Of a stretch of 64,000 nucleotides of DNA, positions 37,400-46,076 are shown one piece after another. A model generated the notes under the pieces. It was not told where the DNA came from and did no database searches. It saw only the letters and a list, made by a program, of their open reading frames with translations. Location: the NCBI GenBank assembly GCA_964651245.1, contig CAZYVI010000010.1, positions 1 through 64,000 of the forward strand, in the 5' to 3' direction. This DNA is from Avedoeria sp964651245 (lineage in GTDB: Bacteria > Chloroflexota > Anaerolineae > Epilineales > Epilineaceae). Each line of letters opens with the position of its first letter. Positions within the stretch are counted from its first letter, which is position 1. Position numbers and translations under genes: made by a program.

Positions 37400-39841
37400 A
37401 TGTCGTCCGATCCCGCCGCGACCGCGGTGCGCACCGTCGAGCTCAACCACGCCACGCTGACGGCGGCCGACATCGTCGCCGACTACCGCCTGGCGTTCAA
37501 GAGCCGCCAGGCCAGCCTGATCGGCCGCCGCGAGGTGCTGGCGGGGCGGGCGAACTTCGGGATCTTCGGCGACGGCAAGGAGGTGGCGCAGCTGGCGATG
37601 GCCCGCGCCGCGCGGCCGGGCGACTGGCGGTCAGGCTACTACCGCGACCAGACGTTCCTGTTCGCCGTCGGCAGCCACTCGTTCCCGGAGTACTTTGCCC
37701 AGCTCTACGCCGACACCGATCCGGTGCGCGAGCCCATGTCGGCGGGCCGGCAGATGAACGCGCACTTCGCGACGCGCTACCTGGCGCCGGACGGCACCTG
37801 GCTCGACCAGATGGCGCAGGTCAACTCGAGCGCCGACGTCTCGCCGACGGGCTCGCAGATGCCGCGCCTCGTCGGGCTGGCCCAGGCGTCCAAGGTCTAC
37901 CGCGAACTCGAGGCGCTGCACGCCATGACGGCGTTCTCGCGCGGCGGCCACGAGGTGGCATGGGGCACGATCGGCAACGCCACCTGTGCCGAGGGGATGT
38001 TCTGGGAGTCGGTCAACGCGATCGGGGTCCTGGGGGTGCCGGCCGTCCTCAGCATCTGGGACGACGGCTACGGCATCTCGGTGCCCGGGCGGTACGCGAT
38101 CACGAAGGACGACCTGAGCGAGGTCCTCAGGGGCTTCCAGCGCGCGCCCGGCGGCAGCGGCTACGACCTCTACACGGTGCGCGGCTGGGACTACCTGGCG
38201 CTCGTCGACGCCTACCTCGAGGCGGCCGCCAACGCCCGGCGCGACCATGTCCCGGCCATCGTCCACGTCATCGAGCTGACCCAGCCGCAGGGCCACTCGA
38301 CCTCGGGCAGCCACGAGCGCTACAAGTCGGCCGAGCGGCTGGCCTGGGAGGCCGAGCACGACTGCCTGACGCGGCTGCGGCGCTGGATCGTCGCCAGCGG
38401 GATCGCCGACGACGCCGCGCTCGACGCGTGGGAGGAGGAGGACCGCGACTGGGTCGAGGCGGTCCGCACCGAGGCCCACGAGGCCTTTCTGGCGCCGATC
38501 CGCGCCGAGCGCGACGAGGCCGTGGCGCTGCTGGGGGCCCTGCGGGACGAGGTCGCCGGCCGGCCGGCGGAGAGCGCCGTCGCCGCCGCGCGCGACGGCC
38601 TGGCGGCGATCGAGCTGCCGAAGCGCGAGGACGTCCACGTGGCGCTGCGCAAGGCGGCGGTGGCCGTCGGCGGCCACGACGGGCCGGCGCGGACGGCGCT
38701 GCTGGGCTGGAAGGCGGCCCAGGACGCGGTGAACGCCGCCCGCTTCGGGTCCCACCTGACCAGCGACGCGCCGCTGGCCGCGACGCGCGTCGCCGCCGTG
38801 CCGCCGGTGTACTCGGACGCCTCGCCGACCCTGAACGCGTTCGAGGTGCTCAACGCCTGCTTCGACGCCGCGCTGGAGCGCGACCCGCGCGTCCTGGCCT
38901 TCGGCGAGGACCTGGGGTTCATCGGCGACGTGAACCAGGCGTTCAAGGGGCTCCAGGCCAAGCACGGCCCGGTGCGTGTGGCCGACACCGGCATCCGCGA
39001 GGTGACGATCCTGGGCCAGGCGATCGGCCTGGCCATGCGCGGACTGCGGCCGATCTGCGAGATCCAGTACCTCGACTACATCCACTATGCCCTGCAGCTC
39101 CTCAGCGACGACCTGGCCTGTCTACGCTGGCGGACGAACGGCGGGCAGGCGGCACCGGTCATCGTCCGGACGCGCGGCCATCGGCTCGTCGGGATCTGGC
39201 ACTCCGGCTCGCCGATGGCCGGCATCATCCACCTCTGCCGCGGAATCCACGTCTGCGTCCCGCGCGACATGACGCGGGCGGCGGGCTTCTACAACACGCT
39301 CCTCGCGTCCGACGAGCCGGGCATCGTCGTCGAGGTTCTCAACGGCTACCGCCTCAAGGAGCGCCTGCCCGACAACATCGCCGACGTCAAGGTGGCCCTC
39401 GGCGAACCGGAGATCCTGCGCCCGGGCGCGGACGTGACGTTGGTGACGTACGGCGCGTGCTGTCGGGTCGTGATGGAGGCGGCCGCGGTGCTCGCCGGCA
39501 TGGGCATCGACGTCGAGGTGATCGACGTCCAGACGCTGCTGCCGTTCGATCGGCCCGGCGCGATCGGCGCCTCGATCCGCAAGACGGGTCGCGTCCTGTT
39601 CGTCGACGAGGACGTGCCGGGCGGCGCGACGGCCTTCATGCTCCAGCAGGTCCTCGAGCGCCAGGGCGCCTACTTCGAGCTCGACAGCCCGGCCCAGACG
39701 CTGACCGCCCAGCCGCACCGCCCGGCCTACGGCAACGACGGCGACTACTTCAGCAAGCCCCAGGTCGAGCACGTCATCGCCCGCGTCAACGCCATGATGC
39801 ACGAAGTCGACCCGGCCGCGTTCCCGCTGGTGTGGGGCTGA
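37400..39841 (+). CDS. fused alpha/beta 2-oxoacid dehydrogenase E1 component
   Basis: An 813-residue thiamine-diphosphate enzyme. Residues about 1-345 are E1-alpha (YYRDQTFLFAVG, and the ThDP motif region GNATCAEGMFWESVNAIG). About 470-813 are E1-beta (NAFEVLNACFDAALERDPRV, FGEDLGFIGDVNQAFKGL, LNGYRLKERLP, VLFVDEDVPGGATAFMLQQV). E1 decarboxylates pyruvate, a branched-chain 2-oxoacid or 2-oxoglutarate and acylates the E2 lipoyl group. Alpha and beta are usually separate chains in branched-chain complexes; fused versions occur in several phyla. No E2 or E3 gene is nearby, so the substrate is open. Confidence 0.88.
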   Translation: MSSDPAATAVRTVELNHATLTAADIVADYRLAFKSRQASLIGRREVLAGRANFGIFGDGKEVAQLAMARAARPGDWRSGYYRDQTFLFAVGSHSFPEYFAQLYADTDPVREPMSAGRQMNAHFATRYLAPDGTWLDQMAQVNSSADVSPTGSQMPRLVGLAQASKVYRELEALHAMTAFSRGGHEVAWGTIGNATCAEGMFWESVNAIGVLGVPAVLSIWDDGYGISVPGRYAITKDDLSEVLRGFQRAPGGSGYDLYTVRGWDYLALVDAYLEAAANARRDHVPAIVHVIELTQPQGHSTSGSHERYKSAERLAWEAEHDCLTRLRRWIVASGIADDAALDAWEEEDRDWVEAVRTEAHEAFLAPIRAERDEAVALLGALRDEVAGRPAESAVAAARDGLAAIELPKREDVHVALRKAAVAVGGHDGPARTALLGWKAAQDAVNAARFGSHLTSDAPLAATRVAAVPPVYSDASPTLNAFEVLNACFDAALERDPRVLAFGEDLGFIGDVNQAFKGLQAKHGPVRVADTGIREVTILGQAIGLAMRGLRPICEIQYLDYIHYALQLLSDDLACLRWRTNGGQAAPVIVRTRGHRLVGIWHSGSPMAGIIHLCRGIHVCVPRDMTRAAGFYNTLLASDEPGIVVEVLNGYRLKERLPDNIADVKVALGEPEILRPGADVTLVTYGACCRVVMEAAAVLAGMGIDVEVIDVQTLLPFDRPGAIGASIRKTGRVLFVDEDVPGGATAFMLQQVLERQGAYFELDSPAQTLTAQPHRPAYGNDGDYFSKPQVEHVIARVNAMMHEVDPAAFPLVWG

Positions 39842-39859
39842 CGGGCCGGCGCCGGCCCG
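39842..39859. terminator. 18-nt perfect palindrome between convergent genes
   Basis: CGGGCCGGCGCCGGCCCG begins immediately after the E1 stop codon and ends 3 nt before the stop of the convergent NAD-binding gene. Its place between two gene ends suggests a shared terminator, although it has no T-run. Confidence 0.45.
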
Positions 39860-39862
39860 CCG

Positions 39863-40510
39863 TCACGTCACCGCCAGCACCCGCCGCACCGCGCCCGGCG
39901 TCGCCAGCGCGTTCAGGGCCACCGCGGCCACGTCGGCGCGGCTGACGAGGCCGGCGCGCACCTCGGCCTGGGTGCCGATGTCGGCGCGGCCGGTCGGCGG
40001 GCCGTTCGTCAGGCCGCCCGGCCGCAGGATCGTCCAGTCGAGGCCGCTTTCGCGCACCGTGCGCTCCTGGACGGCCTTGTCGAGGAACCGCCCGCGCAGC
40101 ACCGTGCCCATGAGCAGCCGGAACCACCACGGCACCTGATCCCGGCTGTCGGCCACGCCCAACGACGATACGACGACGATGCGCCGCACGCCGGCGGCGC
40201 GCATCGCGTCGAGGACGACCGCGGTGCCGGCCGAGACGACGCCGGGCGGGTTGCCCGGCGTCGTCCCCAGAACGACGGCCACGGCGTCGGCGCCGGCGAC
40301 GACCTCGGCCACGGCGCCGGGGTCGAGGACGTTGCCGGCCACGACGCGCAGCCGCTGCGCGCCGTCCGCGGCGCTCAGCGGCGCGCCGTCCGGCCGGCGC
40401 ACGCGGTCCGGGTCGCGCGCCAGCGCCGTCACCGCGTGGCCCGCGGCCAGCGCTTGGGCGGCGATCTGGCGGCCGGTGCCGCCGCTGGCGCCGAACAGCG
40501 CCAGTCGCAT
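39863..40510 (-). CDS. NAD(P)-binding atypical SDR (NmrA/HSCARG-like)
   Basis: A 215-residue Rossmann protein. The glycine motif FGASGGTGRQ is at 6-15, with R32 (ALARDPDRV) favouring NADP. Later conserved parts include VVLGTTPGNPPGVVSAGTAV, RRIVVVSSLGVADSRD and WTILRPGGLTNGP. These are typical of the NAD(P)H-binding 'YwnB/BLVRB-like' atypical SDR group, which lacks a clear YxxxK pair. It may be a flavin or quinone reductase or a redox sensor. The ATG overlaps the stop of the upstream LiaF-like gene by 1 nt, so it is part of that operon. Confidence 0.8.
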   Translation of the reverse strand: MRLALFGASGGTGRQIAAQALAAGHAVTALARDPDRVRRPDGAPLSAADGAQRLRVVAGNVLDPGAVAEVVAGADAVAVVLGTTPGNPPGVVSAGTAVVLDAMRAAGVRRIVVVSSLGVADSRDQVPWWFRLLMGTVLRGRFLDKAVQERTVRESGLDWTILRPGGLTNGPPTGRADIGTQAEVRAGLVSRADVAAVALNALATPGAVRRVLAVT

Positions 40511-41436
40511 CAGCGCGCGGCGGCGTCGACGACGTCGATGTCGACCGCGCCGACGCCGCCGTCGACGTCGATCGTGACCCGGTCGTCGGCGTCGGAGTAG
40601 CCGTCGGTCTCCCAGACGTGGTCGTCGACCTTCCGGAAGCCGGACGGAACGTCGACGGCGCCGAGGCCGGCGTCGGCGTCGATGCGCGCGGCGAGGCCCT
40701 CGGGGAGCCGCAGCGTGATCGCCCCGACGCCGCCGTCGACGTCGACGGCGTAGCGGCCCTTGCCGGGCAGCGTCGCGACGACCTCGCCGACGCCGAGGTC
40801 GAGGTCGAGCGCGGTGAGCGTGACGTCGACCAGGTCGAGGTCGAGGCGGCCGACGCCGGCGTTGACCTCGAGCCGCAGCGGGACGCCGCGGGCGACGTCG
40901 AGATCCCAGCGCCGCCCGCGCAGGTCGGCGAGGCCGAAGCTCGACGTCGACGGCGGCTCGACGAGCTCGAAGCGGCCCTTGCCGTCGGCCACGTCGAAGC
41001 TGGGATCGAGCGGCCGGCCGCGCCCGGCGCCGGCGGTGCCGGCGATGAGCGACGGGCTGCCGCCGGCCAGCGCGCCGACCCGGACGTCGGCCGCGCCGGG
41101 GGCGAGGCGGATGGTGGCCGAGCGGACGCCGGCGGCGGGGGCGTCGATGGCCTCGGGCGCGAAGGCCGTCTCGGGTGCGCGCTGCTGCAGCCAGGCGACG
41201 CCGCCGGCCAGCAGCGCCAGCGTCACGATGGCCGCCAGCGCGGCGCCGACGCGGCTGCCGCCGAGCATGATCGACAGGCCCAGCCCGATGAGCAGCACCG
41301 GCCAGAGCGCCAGGAGGTCGACCCAGAGCGAGGCGTCGACCCAGCCGAAGTTCATCGCCAGCGCCAGCAGGCCGGCCGCGATGAGCAGGATCGGGAAGAA
41401 CACGCCGCCGCGGCGCGGGGCGGGGTTCGCGGCCAT
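40510..41436 (-). CDS. LiaF-like membrane protein (toastrack domain)
   Basis: A 308-residue protein. Three membrane helices at the N-terminus (GVFFPILLIAAGLLALAMNF, LALWPVLLIGLGLSIMLGG, AALAAIVTLALLAGGVAWL) form the LiaI/LiaF transmembrane module. Residues about 110-308 make a repetitive beta-solenoid of Asp/Gly/Val-rich turns (VNAGVGRLDLDLVDVTLTAL, DVDGGVGAITLRLPEG, DVDGGVGAVDIDVVDAA), the toastrack fold of bacterial stress sensors. It probably works with the preceding membrane gene, which ends 2 nt upstream. The ribosome site AAGGAGG overlaps that gene's last codons. Confidence 0.8.
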   Translation of the reverse strand: MAANPAPRRGGVFFPILLIAAGLLALAMNFGWVDASLWVDLLALWPVLLIGLGLSIMLGGSRVGAALAAIVTLALLAGGVAWLQQRAPETAFAPEAIDAPAAGVRSATIRLAPGAADVRVGALAGGSPSLIAGTAGAGRGRPLDPSFDVADGKGRFELVEPPSTSSFGLADLRGRRWDLDVARGVPLRLEVNAGVGRLDLDLVDVTLTALDLDLGVGEVVATLPGKGRYAVDVDGGVGAITLRLPEGLAARIDADAGLGAVDVPSGFRKVDDHVWETDGYSDADDRVTIDVDGGVGAVDIDVVDAAAR

Positions 41437-41438
41437 CG

Positions 41439-42134
41439 TCAGCCCTCCTTGTCGGCGGAACGGGAGATCAGGAGCCACGCGCCGAGCGCGATGAGCGCCA
41501 CCGGCCAGACCAGACCCGGCAGCGGCCCGGCGGCGCGTGGCCAGCCGAAGCCGAGCAGACCGCGCATGTCGTTCAGCCCCAGCAGCAGCAGGACGCCGGC
41601 CGGCCAGATGGCCCACGGCCGGTCGCCGCGGGCGGCGAGCCACAGGAACGCCAGGCCCAGGCCGATGAACAGCCAGCCGCCGCTGCTGCCGCCGAAGCCC
41701 TGGACCAGGTTGCCGGCGCCGATGCCCAGCATCGCCCCGGCCGGGATCACCGCCCACCAGCGGTTGGCGCGGTCGGCGGCGTAGGCGACGAGGAACGCCA
41801 GCCCCAGCCCGACCATGAAGAACGACCCGCCGATCGCCTGGCCCAGCCGCGGCGCCACCGAGCCGACCGCCCGGCCGAGGCCCAGGACGCACAGCGCGAC
41901 GCCCGGGATGAGCAGGACCCAGTTGGCCGGGTCACGGCCGTAGGCGCCCAGGAAGAACAGGCCGGCGACGACGAGCAGCCCGCCGACGACGAGGTCGGAC
42001 AGCTCGATCGGCAGCAGCTGGCGCGCCAACAGCAGCGCGCCCAGGCCGATGAGCAGCGGCCCCCAGAGCCGCGTAGCGGTGGCCGGCGCGCGGGGTGAGC
42101 CGGCAGGGGCGGCGGACGGGGATGCGGTCGACAT
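41439..42134 (-). CDS. LiaI/DUF5668-like multi-pass membrane protein
   Basis: A 231-residue protein with about eight short hydrophobic helices and little else: RLWGPLLIGLGALLLARQLL, LVVGGLLVVAGLFFLGAYG, WVLLIPGVALCVLGLGRAVG, and LVWPVALIALGAWLLI near the end. Paired W-P/G-L-G helices are typical of LiaI-like transmembrane units of phage-shock-type systems. The start ATG at 42134 precedes an Ala/Ser/Pro stretch. It forms a tight operon with the LiaF-like gene and the NAD-binding gene. A PspC protein is encoded separately at 52156-52488. Confidence 0.75.
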   Translation of the reverse strand: MSTASPSAAPAGSPRAPATATRLWGPLLIGLGALLLARQLLPIELSDLVVGGLLVVAGLFFLGAYGRDPANWVLLIPGVALCVLGLGRAVGSVAPRLGQAIGGSFFMVGLGLAFLVAYAADRANRWWAVIPAGAMLGIGAGNLVQGFGGSSGGWLFIGLGLAFLWLAARGDRPWAIWPAGVLLLLGLNDMRGLLGFGWPRAAGPLPGLVWPVALIALGAWLLISRSADKEG

Positions 42135-42224
42135 CGACGGCCCTCCTGGATGCAGCGGCCCGCGCCGACCACGGCGGGCCGGGCGTGGTCCCGGCCGACG
42201 CATACGCCGCGCCGTCGGCCGCGG

Positions 42225-42253
42225 TTGCGCGGCGCGCCCGGCGCCGATATGCT
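42225..42253 (+). promoter_or_regulatory. promoter for the methyltransferase/beta-helix operon
   Basis: TTGCGC (42225-42230), 17 nt, TATGCT (42248-42253), about 125 nt ahead of the GTG at 42382, in the 247-nt divergent gap. Confidence 0.45.
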
Positions 42254-42381
42254 GGCCGTCCGCCCGGCAGGCCGCCCGGCGCGGCGAGCAGATGGGACGG
42301 CGCCGCGGTCGCGATCGTCGGACGACCGCCCGCGCGCGGGCGAAGCCGGCGGATGGCGACCGGGCGTTCCGAGGGGGAACG

Positions 42382-43185
42382 GTGCCAGAAGATCACTTTT
42401 CGCGCCAGGCCGAGAGCTACGCCCGGGTCCGGCCGGGCTACCCGGCGGCGTTGTTCGCCCACGTGGCGGCGCTGGCGCCGGCGACGGCGGCGGCGTGGGA
42501 CTGCGCCACCGGCAACGGCCAGGCGGCGGTCGGCCTGGCGGAGCACTTCGACGTCGTCCTGGCCACCGACCTCTCGGCGCGCCAGATCGCCCACGCCACC
42601 GCGCATCCGCGGGTGCGCTACGCCGCCGCTCCGGCCGAATCGTGCGGGCTGCCGGACGCCGCGGTCGACGCCATCACCGTCGCCACCGCCGCCCACTGGC
42701 TCGACCTCGACGCCTTCTACGGCGAGGCCCGCCGCGTCGGCCGGCCCGGCGCGGTCGTGGCGATGTGGAGCTACTACGGCCAGACGTTCGACCCGCCGTT
42801 CGACACCGCGGCGGCCCAGCGGCTGCACCGCGAGATCCTCGACGCCTACTGGCCGAGCGGCAACCGCCTGGCCGCCGGCGGCTACGATGCGCTGCCGTTC
42901 CCGTTCGCGCCGCTGCCGTGGCCCTCGTTCGAGGCCACGGCCCGCTGGTCGTTCGACGACTTCCTGGCCTACCTGCGCAGCTGGTCGGCCAGCCAGGCCT
43001 ACCTGGCCGATCGCGGCGCCGACCCGGTCGACCTCGTCGCCGTCGAGCTGGCGGCCGCCTGGGGCGGCGCGCCGGCACGGACGGTGCGCTGGGCGCTGTT
43101 CGGCCGCGCCGGCCGGATCGACGGACGACCCAGCCGATCGCCACGCCGGTCGACGTCGGCCGGCAGCACCCGAGAGGACGCCTGA
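42382..43185 (+). CDS. class I SAM-dependent methyltransferase
   Basis: A 267-residue protein starting at GTG (PEDHFSRQAESYARVRPGYP). It has the class I Rossmann motifs: WDCATGNGQAAVGLAEHF (motif I, D-x-A-T-G-N-G), VVLATDLSARQIAHA, AAPAESCGLPDAAVDAITVA, then TAAHWLDLDAFYGEARRVGR. This combination (S-x-Y-x-x-x-R-P-x-Y at the start, A-x-A-x-H-W in the middle) matches the TMT1/'trans-aconitate-like' group, but the substrate is not predictable. The TGA shares its A with the ATG of the beta-helix gene, so the two are translationally coupled. Confidence 0.85.
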   Translation: MPEDHFSRQAESYARVRPGYPAALFAHVAALAPATAAAWDCATGNGQAAVGLAEHFDVVLATDLSARQIAHATAHPRVRYAAAPAESCGLPDAAVDAITVATAAHWLDLDAFYGEARRVGRPGAVVAMWSYYGQTFDPPFDTAAAQRLHREILDAYWPSGNRLAAGGYDALPFPFAPLPWPSFEATARWSFDDFLAYLRSWSASQAYLADRGADPVDLVAVELAAAWGGAPARTVRWALFGRAGRIDGRPSRSPRRSTSAGSTREDA

Positions 43186-45119
43186 TGCCGGTCCTGCAGC
43201 AGCCCGATGCCCTCTACGTCACCGACACCACCGTCGGCGACGGCGATCGGCGGCGGATTCCGCGCTGGGATCCGGGCGTCCGCGGCGGGATCCCGGCGGT
43301 GCCGGACGAGATCGTCCTGACGCCCGAGCGGATCGCCGCCCATCCGACGGTCGCCGCGGCGCTCAACGCGGCCATCCAGGCCGTCGACGCGCCCGGCGCG
43401 GTCCGGATCCCGGGGCGGGCGACGCCCTACGTGCTCACCGAGCCCATCCGGATGCGCAGCGGCGTCGTGGTGCGCGGCGACGGCATGGGGCAGACCGAGC
43501 TCCACGTCGACATCGCCGGCACTGCCCCCGACGTCGGCGGCTCGGGCGGCCGGGCGGCGTTCGTGTTCGAGGGGGCGGCGCTGGCGACGGTGCCGCTCGT
43601 CGAGGCCGCGCCGCTGGCGGCGACGTCGATCGCGCCGGGGCTGCCGCTGTTCAACCTCGACCCGCTCGTCGGCAGCCCGCTGCTCCTCACCCAGGCCAAC
43701 GATCCGGCCGACGGCTGGGACCGGCACGACTGGGAGGCCCGGGTGCGCGGCCAGATCGTCGGCATCGCCGCGGTGGACGGCGCGCGGCTGGTCCTCGACA
43801 CGCCGCTGCGGCTGGCCTACCCGCTGGAGCGCGCGCCCGAGGCGACGCTGCTGGGGGCGCTGTCGTTCGCCGGCCTCGAGGACCTCAAGCTCTACTGCGA
43901 TCCCGGCAGCCACGCCGGCTGGGCGGTGGCGCTGTGGTACGCCGTCAACTGCTGGCTGCAGAGGGTCGAGATCGAGATGGTGCCCGATGTGGCGGTCTGG
44001 GTCTGGAACAGTCGCCACCTGACCGTCGCGGACTGTTTCATCCACCGCGCCCGCAGCTACGGTGGCGGCAAGGGCTACGGCATCGACGTCACGGCCCACG
44101 CCAGCGACTGCCTGATCACGGGCAACACGCTGCGGGCCCTGCGCCATGCGCTCATGGTGCAGTTCGGCGCCAACGGCAACGTCTTCAGCTACAACTACAG
44201 CCGCGAACCGGCGATGAGCGACCTCAGCGTCCACGGCTGGTTCCCCTACGCCAACCTGTTCGAGGGCAACGTGGCCTCCCAGGTCTACGTCGACAAGGCA
44301 TGGGGCCGGGCCGGCCCCGACAACACGTTCTTCCGCAACCGGCTCGTCTCGCACTACGCCGACTACGAGGCGCGGCTGGGGATCGACATCGACGCCTACG
44401 CCGACCACCTCGTCGGCCACCTCGAGATCGAGGCCGGCAGCGACGGCCAGCTGGCGATCGGCAACACGCTCGTCGACGGCCGGATCAACCTGGTGGCGTG
44501 CAAGGACACCTGGGTTGAGAAGAACCTGTTCCTGGGCCTGCCGGCCACGGCCGACAAGATCGTGGCGTTCGAGGCGGCCGGCCCGACCGAGGACCGGAGC
44601 AACTTCACGCCGGTCGAGTTGGCCCCGGGCGCCTCGTTCGGCGTCTTCTCGCCCTCCCTCTACCGCGCCGACCCGCCGCCCGGCTGGCCGGCCGACCGCA
44701 AGCCGTGGCCCTGCACCGGCGCCGACGTCGACCTGCGGCGCGCCGAGCGGGCGGCGGCGCTGCCGGCCCAGGACCGCTGGACGCACTTCGCGGCCAGCCA
44801 CGCGATCCAGCTGCTGCCGCCGCAGGTCACGCCGGCCGCCGAGACGGTGGCCAAGATCGCCCGTCCCTGGGCCGCCTTCTTCCTGGCCCACGTCCTCGAG
44901 CGCACCCCCAAGGACGCCGCGTCGCCCGGGCCGCCGCTGGTCGTCGTGATCGATTGGGGCGACGGCACGGTCGAGACGGTGGCGCTGTCCGCCGGCCAGG
45001 TCGTCCAGCGCGCCTACACCTACGCCCGATCCGGCATCGCCCGCGTCCGCGCCCAGACCCGCGACCCATGGGGCAACGCCAGCGACTGGTCGGCGGTGGT
45101 GGTCGTGACGGTGGTGTGA
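43185..45119 (+). CDS. parallel beta-helix protein with C-terminal PKD-like domain
   Basis: A 644-residue protein with no clear signal peptide. Residues about 45-90 hold a pectate-lyase-like N-cap (AAALNAAIQAVDAPGAVRIP, then RMRSGVVVRGDGMGQTELHV). About 210-470 is a right-handed beta-helix with Asn-rich coils (LTVADCFIHRARSYGGGKGY, DCLITGNTLRALRHALMV, NGNVFSYNYSREPA, DNTFFRNRLV). About 585-644 is a PKD-like domain (VVVIDWGDGTVETVAL, AYTYARSGIARVRAQTRD). It could be a glycan lyase or hydrolase or an adhesin. Export without an N-terminal signal is unexplained. It overlaps the methyltransferase gene by 1 nt. Confidence 0.75.
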   Translation: MPVLQQPDALYVTDTTVGDGDRRRIPRWDPGVRGGIPAVPDEIVLTPERIAAHPTVAAALNAAIQAVDAPGAVRIPGRATPYVLTEPIRMRSGVVVRGDGMGQTELHVDIAGTAPDVGGSGGRAAFVFEGAALATVPLVEAAPLAATSIAPGLPLFNLDPLVGSPLLLTQANDPADGWDRHDWEARVRGQIVGIAAVDGARLVLDTPLRLAYPLERAPEATLLGALSFAGLEDLKLYCDPGSHAGWAVALWYAVNCWLQRVEIEMVPDVAVWVWNSRHLTVADCFIHRARSYGGGKGYGIDVTAHASDCLITGNTLRALRHALMVQFGANGNVFSYNYSREPAMSDLSVHGWFPYANLFEGNVASQVYVDKAWGRAGPDNTFFRNRLVSHYADYEARLGIDIDAYADHLVGHLEIEAGSDGQLAIGNTLVDGRINLVACKDTWVEKNLFLGLPATADKIVAFEAAGPTEDRSNFTPVELAPGASFGVFSPSLYRADPPPGWPADRKPWPCTGADVDLRRAERAAALPAQDRWTHFAASHAIQLLPPQVTPAAETVAKIARPWAAFFLAHVLERTPKDAASPGPPLVVVIDWGDGTVETVALSAGQVVQRAYTYARSGIARVRAQTRDPWGNASDWSAVVVVTVV

Positions 45120-45150
45120 CGGGGGAACGCGGGGCGCGGCCCATCCCCGA

Positions 45151-46002
45151 TCACCCCGGCGGCAGCACCGCCGCCCGGGCCTTGGCCAAGAGGTCGGCGA
45201 CGCCGAGGTCCGCGGCCCAGCGGTCGAGGTAGGCGTCGTCGAGGGCGCCGGCCTGGACGAGGAGGACGCCGAGGACGTCGCGCCACTGCTGGTTGGACAC
45301 TTCATTGCCCTTGCGATACCAGACGAGCTTGCCGAGCAGGCTGTCCTCGGGCGTCGCAACCGGCAGGCGGTGGCCGCCGCGCTCGATCGGCAGCGCCCGC
45401 TGGACCGTTCCGCGCTGGTAAGCGCTGCGCACATCGACGAACAAGTCGATTTTGAACATCGAGTCCCGGTGAAGGATGTTGAAGCTTCCGCGCGCCCGCA
45501 CGGCCTTCCACACCGCCTGTTCGTCGATAAAGAATGCGTCCGCCAACGCCTGCATGAAGCCGGCCACGTGGTGCGCCTGCAAGTCGGCGACGATATCGCC
45601 GTCGCGCGTCAGCCTCGGTTCGCCGAAGGCGATGCTGGCAAGCGAGCCGACCACGACATGGCCGACGCCCAGCGACCCGAGGGCCTCGGAGACGCTGGCC
45701 GCCACGTCGTAGGGGTCCGGATCGACCATCGCTCCCCCCCTGATCGTGCGAACCGCCAGTCCAGGGTCGGTCGGCGGCGGCCCGCCCAGCCAGACGCGGG
45801 CGACGTGCCGGTCCAACTCCGCCTCGGTCGCCGAAGGCCAGCGCATGCGCGCGCCGCTGCGGGCGAGGAACCGCGCCGCCGCGACGTCCTGTCGGAGCCG
45901 CTCAAACCGCTGCTGGGGCGCTTGACGCCGCCAGTGCTCTATCTGCACCGCTTCGGCCCAGGCGGCGGTATCGGCGGCGAGCACGGCGCGCGGCGTCGTC
46001 AT
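45151..46002 (-). CDS. nucleotidyltransferase-type (AbiEii-like/DUF6036) protein with fused N-terminal domain
   Basis: A 283-residue protein. Residues about 1-75 (HWRRQAPQQRFERLRQDVAA, then RWPSATEAELDRHVARVWLG) look like the small helical partner often encoded just before such genes. Residues about 95-283 form a minimal nucleotidyltransferase-like fold (VVVGSLASIAFGEPRLTRDG then DIVADL, SMFKIDLFVDV, ATPEDSLLGKLVWYRKGNE). The G-S-x(n)-D-x-D pattern is partly altered (R-D-G-D). Such genes appear in toxin-antitoxin and phage-defence settings; the role here is unproven. Lower GC (about 63% in a 60-nt hand count) suggests transfer. The mRNA is predicted leaderless. Confidence 0.6.
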   Translation of the reverse strand: MTTPRAVLAADTAAWAEAVQIEHWRRQAPQQRFERLRQDVAAARFLARSGARMRWPSATEAELDRHVARVWLGGPPPTDPGLAVRTIRGGAMVDPDPYDVAASVSEALGSLGVGHVVVGSLASIAFGEPRLTRDGDIVADLQAHHVAGFMQALADAFFIDEQAVWKAVRARGSFNILHRDSMFKIDLFVDVRSAYQRGTVQRALPIERGGHRLPVATPEDSLLGKLVWYRKGNEVSNQQWRDVLGVLLVQAGALDDAYLDRWAADLGVADLLAKARAAVLPPG

Positions 46003-46008
46003 GGGGCC

Positions 46009-46037
46009 AGTATAACGGGTCGATTTCCGTAGAACAA
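46009..46037 (-). promoter_or_regulatory. strong promoter giving a leaderless nucleotidyltransferase mRNA
   Basis: On the minus strand TTGTTC (46032-46037), 17 nt, TATACT (46009-46014) is the closest match to a vegetative promoter in the window. The -10 ends 6 nt before the ATG (46002), so transcription should begin at the start codon. No Shine-Dalgarno sequence is present. Confidence 0.6.
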
Positions 46038-46076
46038 GTGTTTTCGTGGCGTGTTCTTGCCGATCGAGTCGGCCCG

